From NCBI GenBank assembly GCA_903893935.1, contig CAITOD010000110.1:1-5078 (forward strand): 5,078 bases of DNA. Direction: 5' to 3'. The DNA comes from an uncultured Sphingomonadales bacterium. Lineage in GTDB: Bacteria; Pseudomonadota; Alphaproteobacteria; Sphingomonadales; Sphingomonadaceae. Under the pieces are notes generated by a model. That model searched no databases, was not told the origin of the DNA, and was given only the letters and a program-made list of their open reading frames with translations. Made by a program: the position numbers and the translations under genes. This document shows, piece after piece, positions 1 to 5,078 of the stretch; within the stretch, counting starts at the first letter, position 1, and each line of letters starts with the position of its first letter.

Positions 1-1078
1 CGGCATCGAGCCGGAACTGGCGCAAATCCCAGGCGGCGTTTTGGCCGCCCAGCGCCGCACCGAACAAGTCGGGGGCAATGATACCCGGCGCCGGGGCGCC
101 CATATTGGCGCCCGAGCCGGCCTTGGGGTGGAGCACCAGCCGGAACTGGCGCGCGGTGACCGGGGCAAAGCTGACCGTGGTGGGGACATCGGCGGCGGGG
201 ACATCGGCGACATGGCGCCAGGTCTGGCCATCGTCGCTCGCTTCGATCACCGGTGCGACCACGGCGCCGAAAAACATCACGCTGGCATGGCCTACGAACA
301 CCTGGGCCGAGCGCACGGTCTGCGCGGCGGGCCACGACAGGACCACGCTGGCGGGCGTTCCGTCGGCAGGCTTGGCCAGGGCCAGCGCCTGATCAAGCTT
401 GCCCCCGGCCAGAACCTGCGCGTCGAGCGCGAGCCCGGCGCCGGTCTTCGCGGTCGGCACGGGCAAAGCGCCGTCGTGCGCGGGCACGGCAAGCACCGCG
501 ATATCGCCATAGCTTTGGGGCGGAACATGCGGCTTGCCGCCCGACACCATCTCGTCGATCCCCGGCTGGATCGACAGCGACTGGAACGGGCCGGTCAGAC
601 CGGGCGGCATTGGCAAAGGTGCTGCGGCGCGCTGGCCGGGGGCAAGCCGGACTTCGCTCCACACCACTTTCTTCAGACCATCTTCGGGCGGGACCCATGG
701 GCCACCGGTTTCGCTCCAGCCGGGCGAAGAGGCCACTGCCACTTCCATGCCTAGCCGATCGGCCTCGGTCACTGCGAAATGGAACGCGTCCTTCCATTCG
801 GGTGTCATATAGACCAGTCGCTTGTCGACGATCTGCGGGGTCATCAGATTGACGTCGAACACATGCACGCCGCCGATACCGACCGCTTTCATCCACGCGA
901 GGTCTTTGGCGATCCCGTCCCTGGTCACATTGCCGTTCATCCAGTGCCACCACACGCGCGGGCGCGCGCTGTTTGGCGGATCGCGGAACTGATCGGCCAG
1001 ATCGTCGGCGCGCGCCGCTGCATTCGGCAGAAGCGCGCATGCGGCAAGCAGCGCGAGCTTCAGGCGGGCACGGATCAT
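1..1078 (-). CDS. GH106 alpha-L-rhamnosidase, exported (N-terminal 359 residues; 3' end outside window)
   Basis: Predicted to hydrolyse terminal alpha-L-rhamnosyl residues from glycans or glycosides outside the cytoplasm. The reading frame stays open from the ATG at 1078 to the window edge, giving 359 residues; family members are usually around 1000 or more, so about two thirds is missing. Residues 1-24 look like a signal peptide: basic MIRARLK, a hydrophobic stretch, then an ARA cleavage site before DD. GH106 hallmarks follow: WWHWMNGN (43-50), KDLAWMKAVGIGG (58-70), RLVYMTPEW (87-95) and SPGWSETGGPWV (118-129), the start of the catalytic barrel. Residues about 250-318 resemble a beta-sandwich of galactose-binding type (EASDDGQTW, then TARQFRL). 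The family's catalytic glutamates lie further on, so activity cannot be judged here. The start is fixed because the ATG five bases upstream runs into TGA after two codons. It is the last gene seen, 38 bp after the rhamnose isomerase. Family call is firm; exact substrate is unknown. Confidence 0.93.
   Translation of the reverse strand, partial: MIRARLKLALLAACALLPNAAARADDLADQFRDPPNSARPRVWWHWMNGNVTRDGIAKDLAWMKAVGIGGVHVFDVNLMTPQIVDKRLVYMTPEWKDAFHFAVTEADRLGMEVAVASSPGWSETGGPWVPPEDGLKKVVWSEVRLAPGQRAAAPLPMPPGLTGPFQSLSIQPGIDEMVSGGKPHVPPQSYGDIAVLAVPAHDGALPVPTAKTGAGLALDAQVLAGGKLDQALALAKPADGTPASVVLSWPAAQTVRSAQVFVGHASVMFFGAVVAPVIEASDDGQTWRHVADVPAADVPTTVSFAPVTARQFRLVLHPKAGSGANMGAPAPGIIAPDLFGAALGGQNAAWDLRQFRLDA
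9..152 (-). repeat. Two identical 15-base segments encoding RQFRL, 43 residues apart, in the GH106 gene
   Basis: Positions 9-23 and 138-152 are identical over 15 bases. Both are read in the same GH106 frame as the motif RQFRL (residues 310-314 and 353-357). The first looks like the closing strand of a galactose-binding-like sandwich, where AR-aromatic-RL motifs are common. The second, at the window edge, may open or close another strand of the same fold. Identical codons could reflect biased codon use alone. Confidence 0.4.
179..208 (-). repeat. 15-bp tandem duplication inside the GH106 gene
   Basis: Two adjacent 15-base units (179-193 and 194-208) differ at one position. In the GH106 frame they encode parts of VADVP and AADVP (residues about 290-299), in the loop between EASDDGQTW and the TARQFRL strand. 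The duplication is in frame and does not disturb the reading frame. It is probably a small slippage event in a surface loop of the beta-sandwich region. Confidence 0.55.
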
Positions 1079-1116
1079 GGCATTCTCCCGATTATATTTT
1101 CCAGAGTTACATTTTT
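1079..1116 (-). promoter_or_regulatory. AT-rich spacer with TATAAT; possible internal promoter
   Basis: This 38-bp gap between the isomerase stop and the rhamnosidase start is much richer in A+T than anything nearby. It contains a perfect TATAAT on the minus strand (1091-1096). The hexamer 17 bases upstream (1114-1119) reads TGAAAA, only 3 of 6 matches to TTGACA. The better TTGTCT (1119-1124) is 22 bases away, which is too far. An internal promoter giving extra rhamnosidase transcript is possible but weakly supported. There is no hairpin followed by a U-run, so it is not an intrinsic terminator. Confidence 0.22.
1084..1089 (-). promoter_or_regulatory. Ribosome binding site of the GH106 gene
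   Basis: GGGAGA on the minus strand lies 5 bases before the ATG at 1078. A second ATG directly after the site is out of frame and meets TGA after two codons, so this site decides the start at 1078. Confidence 0.7.
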
Positions 1117-2406
1117 TCAGACAATCCCTGCGCCAAGGCCGACGGGTTTGCGTTCCTGCGCCTTGCGCGCGCGGTACTGGCTGGCGCGATAGACCGCGAT
1201 CGGATCGATCGCCCCGCCCATTTCGACGCGCGCCTTGGCCACAATCGGCGCGACATCGATGGTATAGGCGCGGCGCAAGGCCTGAAACGCCATCATCGTG
1301 TCGTTGGCTTCCTGCGCGGCATGCAAGGCGGCACGATCGACCAGACTGGCTTTGGCAAAGCATTGCGTGATCGCTTCGGCGCTCGACAGCATCGATTCGA
1401 TCGGATCGGTCACATTGTGCGACTGGTCGATCATGTAGCTGGGGTTGAAGCCTTCGAGCGGATTGGCCTCGGCCTCGATCAGTTCGTTGAACACCAGGAA
1501 CAGCTGGTGCGGATTGATGCTGCCCGAATCGAGATCGTCGTCGCCGTATTTGCTGTCGTTGAAGTGGAACCCGCCCAATTTGCCGAAGCGGTGTAGCCGC
1601 GCGACGATCTGTTCGATGTTCACATTGGGCGCGTGGTGGCCGAGATCGACCAGGCACTTGGCTTTGGGGCCCAGTTCCTGCGCGGCGAGGATTGACGAAC
1701 CCCAGTCGGAAATGACGCTCGAATAGAATGCCGGCTCGAACATCTTGTGTTCGAGCAGCATGCGCCAGTCATCGGGCAACGCCGCATGGATCTGCGATGC
1801 GGCATCAAGATAGCGGTCGAGACTGCGCACGAAATCCTGCTGTCCCGGGAAGTTGGTGCCATCGCCCACCCATACTGTCAGGTCGGTCGAGCCAAGCTGC
1901 ACGCCGATCTCGATGCATTCGATATTGTGATCGACCGCCTGCTGGCGCGTCGCGGCATCCTGCGCCGACAGCGATCCGCTGGCATAGCTGTGTGCTTGCC
2001 CCGGCTGATCCTGAAAGGTGTTTGAATTGACCGCGTCCCACCCGAGCCCGAGTGCGGCGGCCTCTTCGCGCAAAGCCACATAATCGCTGACTTTGTCCCA
2101 CGGAAAATGCGGCGAGACGCGCGGGGTCTTGCGCCCGAGCTGGTTGATGACCGCGCAATCTTCGAGCTTTTCATGGATATTGGTGGGCTCGCCAGGGATC
2201 GGGAATTTGGCAAAGCGCGTGCCGCCCCGCCCCGCGCCCCAGCTCGGCACCGCGACGCTGAAACCTGCCACGCGCGCCTTGATCGCTTCGATATCGATCC
2301 CGCTGCGCGCCAGTTTGCGCCCGAGCGAGGCGTACTCGTCATCAAGCGCTTCGGCACCGTGCGCGTTGTGATCGGCAATCAGGTCCGCCGAGACAGGTAA
2401 AGTCAT
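1117..2406 (-). CDS. rhaI: L-rhamnose isomerase, Pseudomonas stutzeri / rhizobial type
   Basis: Cytosolic metal-dependent ketol-isomerase converting L-rhamnose to L-rhamnulose, the first step of the phosphorylative rhamnose pathway. The 429-residue product matches the roughly 430-residue P. stutzeri-type enzyme, not the E. coli RhaA type. It is a TIM barrel of the xylose-isomerase-like fold. Candidate metal ligands are Glu219 (LLEHKMFEP), Asp254 and His257 (LVDLGHHAPN), His281, Asp289 and Asp291 (GFHFNDSKYGDDDLD) and Asp327 (YMIDQSHN). As I recall, the P. stutzeri enzyme uses the same residue numbers. SPHFPWD (98-104) probably supplies the sugar-binding or catalytic His100. No ligand is missing. 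The frame stays open 52 codons upstream, but that stretch overlaps the esterase gene and has no family character. The chosen ATG sits in an ATGA overlap with the esterase stop. No signal peptide is seen. Enzymes of this type often accept other aldoses, but linkage to the rhamnulose-1-phosphate aldolase makes rhamnose the likely substrate. Confidence 0.95.
   Translation of the reverse strand: MTLPVSADLIADHNAHGAEALDDEYASLGRKLARSGIDIEAIKARVAGFSVAVPSWGAGRGGTRFAKFPIPGEPTNIHEKLEDCAVINQLGRKTPRVSPHFPWDKVSDYVALREEAAALGLGWDAVNSNTFQDQPGQAHSYASGSLSAQDAATRQQAVDHNIECIEIGVQLGSTDLTVWVGDGTNFPGQQDFVRSLDRYLDAASQIHAALPDDWRMLLEHKMFEPAFYSSVISDWGSSILAAQELGPKAKCLVDLGHHAPNVNIEQIVARLHRFGKLGGFHFNDSKYGDDDLDSGSINPHQLFLVFNELIEAEANPLEGFNPSYMIDQSHNVTDPIESMLSSAEAITQCFAKASLVDRAALHAAQEANDTMMAFQALRRAYTIDVAPIVAKARVEMGGAIDPIAVYRASQYRARKAQERKPVGLGAGIV
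2403..2406 (-). promoter_or_regulatory. ATGA stop/start overlap coupling esterase and isomerase genes
   Basis: On the minus strand the esterase ends in TGA (2405-2403) and the isomerase begins with ATG (2406-2404), sharing four bases. The 20 bases before this ATG hold no good Shine-Dalgarno sequence, only weak GAAAG-like matches. Translation of the isomerase probably depends on ribosomes finishing the esterase. The overlap also fixes the isomerase start. Confidence 0.75.
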
Positions 2407-3338
2407 GATTTGGCTTTCGGTGTGAGCAGCCCGAGCCCGTCCATCCAGGCCAGGAATTCGTCCATCATCAGCGTGGTGGTGGTCCCGGGCCGCCCCATGC
2501 CGAAACCGTGGCTGCCGGTCTGGTAGACATGGAGTTCGACCGGCCGCCCGGCCGCGTGCCACGCCGATGCCACTGACCAGTCACCCGTGCCAAACAGCGG
2601 ATCGTCCATCGCCAATGCGGCAAACAGCGGCGGCGCATCGGCAGGAACGGGCACTGCGGCCATCGGACCATAAATATAGCCGATGAAATCGGGCGCCCCG
2701 GCCGCAGGCGTCTTGCCCTCTTGCAAGGCGCGCATCGCGGTCATGGCACCTGCCGAAAAACCGATCATGCCGACGCGTGTCGGATCGACGTGAAACGCGT
2801 TCGCCCGGCTGCGCACCAGCTTGACTGCGGTCAGTGCGTCCTGTGTTGCCGGCAGGTCGCTGATATCGGGCGCTTTGCCTTGCTGCGACGCGGCGGCGGC
2901 CATCAGTTTGCGCATATGGTCTGAAAATTCGGCATCGGAACGGGGCGTCGGCAACAACCGGTATTTCAGCACGAACGCGGCCACGCCACTGTCGGCCAGC
3001 TTGCGGGCCACCCGCCAGCCTTCATTCTGCATCGACAGCATCTGAAATCCGCCGCCGGGGGCGACGATCACCGCGGTCCCGTTGGCCTTGGCCGGGTCGG
3101 GCAACACGGCGGTCAGCGTGGGATAGGTGATGTTGCGACGCACTGTTTCGCGGCCCATCCACGAGGTCACGATCTCGTCATCGGGGCTGCCCGGGTTGGC
3201 ACTGCCGTATAGCGGGATGACGACCGCGCCGGCGGGCGCTTCCGCCGGCGCGGCCAGCAGCGACTGGTCAACCGGCTGCGCCATTGCCGACGACACAGTC
3301 GTGGCAAGCGCCAGCACGACCGACAAAGTCATGTTCAT
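2403..3338 (-). CDS. Exported alpha/beta-hydrolase, acetyl esterase (BD-FAE / acetylxylan-esterase-like)
   Basis: Serine esterase of 311 residues, probably removing acetyl or other acyl groups from a carbohydrate in the periplasm. Residues 1-20 form a signal peptide with an AMA cleavage site before QPVDQ. The mature part carries PGGGF (94-98), the oxyanion-hole motif of BD-FAE/acetyl-esterase relatives, which have Pro where many esterases have the His of HGGG. After it come EGWRVARKL (106-114) and AFVLKYRL (121-128), typical of this group. The nucleophile elbow is GFSAG (193-197) with Ser195, the acid is probably Asp245 or Asp246 (AMDDPLF), and the histidine is His277 (GSHGFG), so the triad is complete. 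The ATG at 3338 follows a good ribosome site; an earlier in-frame start at 3398 would overlap the upstream gene and precede the signal peptide with charged sequence. It lies 22 bp after the aldolase/dehydrogenase gene and overlaps the isomerase gene by 4 bp. Fold and export are well supported. The acyl substrate is inferred from the neighbouring rhamnosidase; feruloyl, peptide or lactone substrates are not excluded. Confidence 0.88.
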   Translation of the reverse strand: MNMTLSVVLALATTVSSAMAQPVDQSLLAAPAEAPAGAVVIPLYGSANPGSPDDEIVTSWMGRETVRRNITYPTLTAVLPDPAKANGTAVIVAPGGGFQMLSMQNEGWRVARKLADSGVAAFVLKYRLLPTPRSDAEFSDHMRKLMAAAASQQGKAPDISDLPATQDALTAVKLVRSRANAFHVDPTRVGMIGFSAGAMTAMRALQEGKTPAAGAPDFIGYIYGPMAAVPVPADAPPLFAALAMDDPLFGTGDWSVASAWHAAGRPVELHVYQTGSHGFGMGRPGTTTTLMMDEFLAWMDGLGLLTPKAKS

Positions 3339-3344
3339 CGTTGT

Positions 3345-3351
3345 CTCTCCC
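3345..3351 (-). promoter_or_regulatory. Ribosome binding site of the esterase gene
   Basis: GGGAGAG on the minus strand lies 6 bases before the ATG at 3338, inside the 22-bp gap after the upstream stop codon. It supports this start over the in-frame ATG at 3398. A second in-frame ATG two codons on (3332) is possible but less well spaced. Confidence 0.7.
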
Positions 3352-3360
3352 GGTTCTGCG

Positions 3361-5078
3361 TCAGCGCGTGAACGCCTGCACGTTCCCCGCATCGACATTG
3401 ATCATGTTGCCGGTCGATTTTGCCGATGCGTCCGACCCGAGGAAATAGACGGCTTCGGCAATGTCGTCGGGCAAAACGTCGCGCTTCAGCAGCGACCGGT
3501 TGCGATAGTGTTCTTCCAGCTCGGCGCCGGGGTCAATGCCGTGGGTGCCCGCGCGCTCCTTGCGCCAGTCGCCATCCCAGATGCGGCTGCCGCGGATCAC
3601 CGCATCGGGGTTCACCACGTTGACGCGAATGCCGTGCGGCGCGCCTTCGAGCGCGAGGCAGCGCGCAAGATGGTTGGCCGCCGCCTTGGCGCTGGCATAT
3701 GCCGAAGCGCCGGCAGCGGCCGTGACCCCGTTTTTCGAACCGATGAACACGATGCTGCTGCCGCCTTGCTGTTTCATCGCTTTGAGCAGCGGCCAGGCCG
3801 CCCGCGCGGTCAGGAAATAGCCTTCGGCCAGCACGTCGTAATTCTTGCGCCACAGCGCCACCGTGGTGTCTTCAATCCCCGCCGAAGACGCGATCCCGGC
3901 ATTGGCGACCAGCACGTCGAGGCCACCGAATTCGCGCGCCGCCACATCGAAGGCGGCCTTGACCTGGTTTTCATCGGTCACATCGCACACGGCCGCGCGC
4001 ACCACATCTTTGCCGAACTGTCTGGCGAACCCGGCGCGGACCGTTTCGAGCACATCGGCATCGCGATCCGCCAGCACCACACAGGCGCCGTCTTTGAGAA
4101 ACCGCGCCGCGGTGGCCGCGCCGATCCCGCCGGCGCCCCCGGTCACCAGCACGATCCGGCCGACTTGCGCCTTGGGTGCGGGCATGCGCTGCAGCTTGGC
4201 CTCTTCGAGCAGCCAGTATTCGATGTCGAACGCTTCCTGTTCGTCGAGCGCGATGTAACCGCCGCCAGAGTCTTCCTTCAGCGCCTCGGCACCGCGCATC
4301 ACGTTGATCGCATTGCCGTAGAATTCGCCCGCCAGCCGCGCGGTGGTCTTGTCGGTGGCAAACGTGATCCGGCCCAGCCCTGGCACCAGCACCACCACCG
4401 GATTGGCGTCGCGCATGGCCGGGCTGTTGGGGCGTTTGCAGCGCTCGTAATAGTCGGCATACATCGCGCGATAGGCGCTGATGCGGTCGGCAAGATAGGC
4501 CTGATCCTCCAGCCGCGCCGGGTCGAGCGTGAGCGGTGCGATCTTGGTGCGCAGGAAGTGGTCGGGGCACGATGTGCCAAGCCCGGCCAGCCGTTCAAAA
4601 TCACGGCTGCCGGTGAATTCCAGCGCCTCGGCATCGTCCGACCAATGCCCCAGCTTGCGCCGCGCGCCGGTCATCAGGCCACGCAAGCGCGGCATCAGAT
4701 CGGCGACAATCGCCGCGCGCTCGGGGTTTGGCGCGACGGCCTGCCCGCCAAACGCCGGCTTGTCCGCCATCTTGTCGTTGAGATAGCGCGCCGCATCGGC
4801 AATCAGCGCAATGGTGTGTTCGTAACAGGCTTGCGCACTGTCGGCCCAGCAGATGATTCCATGCCCGGCCAGCATCACACCGGAGACACCGGGGTTTGCC
4901 GCGACATAATCGCGCAGCATCACACCCAGCGTATAGCCCGGGCGCTTCCACGGCAGCCAGCCGATCCGGCCGCCCCAGATCGCGCGCGTCGCGGCTTCGC
5001 CGCCGCTGCTCGCCGCCAGCGCAATGATGGCATCGGGGTGAACATGATCGACATGCGCAAACGGTAGCAGCGAATGCA
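3361..5078 (-). CDS. rhaD: Bifunctional L-rhamnulose-1-phosphate aldolase / short-chain dehydrogenase (C-terminal 571 residues; 5' end outside window)
   Basis: Cytosolic fusion enzyme expected to cleave L-rhamnulose-1-phosphate to DHAP and L-lactaldehyde and then oxidise the lactaldehyde. The frame is open from the window edge to TGA at 3361-3363. Family members are about 700 residues, so roughly 125 N-terminal residues are missing. Numbering within the visible part: the class II aldolase domain covers about 1-295, with zinc-ligand candidates in HVDHVHPD (His11, His13) and GHG (His72). The short-chain dehydrogenase domain covers about 305-571, with the Rossmann motif TGGAGGIG (312-319), NAG (392-394), Ser447 (VFIGSKNG) and the catalytic pair Tyr460/Lys464 (YASAK). 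Asp337 at the end of the second strand suggests NAD rather than NADP. All visible catalytic residues are present. It is the first gene in the visible operon, 22 bp before the esterase. The symbol rhaD follows rhizobial and TIGRFAM usage; the same architecture has been called RhaEW. The second half-reaction is known from the family, not proved here. Confidence 0.94.
   Translation of the reverse strand, partial: HSLLPFAHVDHVHPDAIIALAASSGGEAATRAIWGGRIGWLPWKRPGYTLGVMLRDYVAANPGVSGVMLAGHGIICWADSAQACYEHTIALIADAARYLNDKMADKPAFGGQAVAPNPERAAIVADLMPRLRGLMTGARRKLGHWSDDAEALEFTGSRDFERLAGLGTSCPDHFLRTKIAPLTLDPARLEDQAYLADRISAYRAMYADYYERCKRPNSPAMRDANPVVVLVPGLGRITFATDKTTARLAGEFYGNAINVMRGAEALKEDSGGGYIALDEQEAFDIEYWLLEEAKLQRMPAPKAQVGRIVLVTGGAGGIGAATAARFLKDGACVVLADRDADVLETVRAGFARQFGKDVVRAAVCDVTDENQVKAAFDVAAREFGGLDVLVANAGIASSAGIEDTTVALWRKNYDVLAEGYFLTARAAWPLLKAMKQQGGSSIVFIGSKNGVTAAAGASAYASAKAAANHLARCLALEGAPHGIRVNVVNPDAVIRGSRIWDGDWRKERAGTHGIDPGAELEEHYRNRSLLKRDVLPDDIAEAVYFLGSDASAKSTGNMINVDAGNVQAFTR

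Noticed and set aside
41..754. A 237-codon plus-strand open frame at the left edge
   Set aside because: It is antisense to the GH106 gene. The product is low-complexity Arg/Gly/His-rich sequence without any domain, and no ribosome site was noticed.
1107..1124. T-run in the spacer after the isomerase gene as a terminator
   Set aside because: The run is of T on the plus strand, so the minus-strand transcript carries A, and no GC-rich hairpin precedes it.
2407..2562. A 52-codon upstream extension of the isomerase frame
   Set aside because: It overlaps the conserved C-terminal part of the esterase gene in another frame, has no family character, and would lengthen the enzyme beyond its usual size. 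The ATGA overlap gives the natural start.
3339..3398. A 20-codon upstream extension of the esterase frame
   Set aside because: It would place charged sequence before the signal peptide and overlap the upstream gene's end. The ATG at 3338 has a well-spaced GGGAGAG.
3127..5067. A 646-codon open frame on the plus strand, longer than any complete gene in the window
   Set aside because: It lies antisense to the aldolase/dehydrogenase gene and part of the esterase gene, which have clear family motifs and intact catalytic residues. The predicted protein is rich in Arg, His and Gly with no recognisable domain. Long antisense frames are common in GC-rich DNA because stop codons are rare there.
1..5078. 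CRISPR array, tRNA or rRNA gene, insertion sequence or other defence or mobile system
   Set aside because: The four minus-strand genes fill the window except for two short gaps, and no regularly spaced repeats, terminal inverted repeats, transposase motifs or RNA-gene signatures were seen on reading both strands.

Overview
The window is GC-rich, with short spacers and heavy use of GCG, CGC, GGC and CTG codons. All of its genes lie on the minus strand. Codon style and protein types suggest an alphaproteobacterium, most likely a sphingomonad (Sphingomonas or Novosphingobium type). That assignment is inference; there is no rRNA or other phylogenetic marker here.

In transcription order (high to low coordinates) the four genes are: (1) the C-terminal 571 residues of a bifunctional L-rhamnulose-1-phosphate aldolase / short-chain dehydrogenase (3361-5078, N-terminus outside the window); (2) an exported alpha/beta-hydrolase of the acetyl-esterase type (2403-3338); (3) a Pseudomonas stutzeri-type L-rhamnose isomerase (1117-2406); (4) the first 359 residues of an exported GH106 alpha-L-rhamnosidase (1-1078, C-terminus outside the window). 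Gaps are 22 bp, a 4-bp ATGA overlap, and 38 bp, which is the layout of one operon. No tRNA, rRNA, CRISPR array, insertion sequence or intrinsic terminator was seen, and no gene-free stretch exceeds 38 bp.

The genes fit one job, use of rhamnose-containing glycans. GH106 would release L-rhamnose outside the cytoplasm, and the esterase would probably remove acyl groups that block the glycosidase. In the cytoplasm the isomerase makes L-rhamnulose. After phosphorylation by a kinase not present here, the fused enzyme would split L-rhamnulose-1-phosphate to DHAP plus L-lactaldehyde and oxidise the aldehyde. The kinase, sugar transporter, outer-membrane receptor and regulator must lie elsewhere, probably just outside the window.

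The window looks like a well-formed accessory catabolic locus rather than a new kind of system. The points most worth a second look are the translational coupling of a secreted esterase to a cytosolic isomerase, the esterase's unknown substrate, and an AT-rich spacer with a perfect TATAAT before the rhamnosidase gene.
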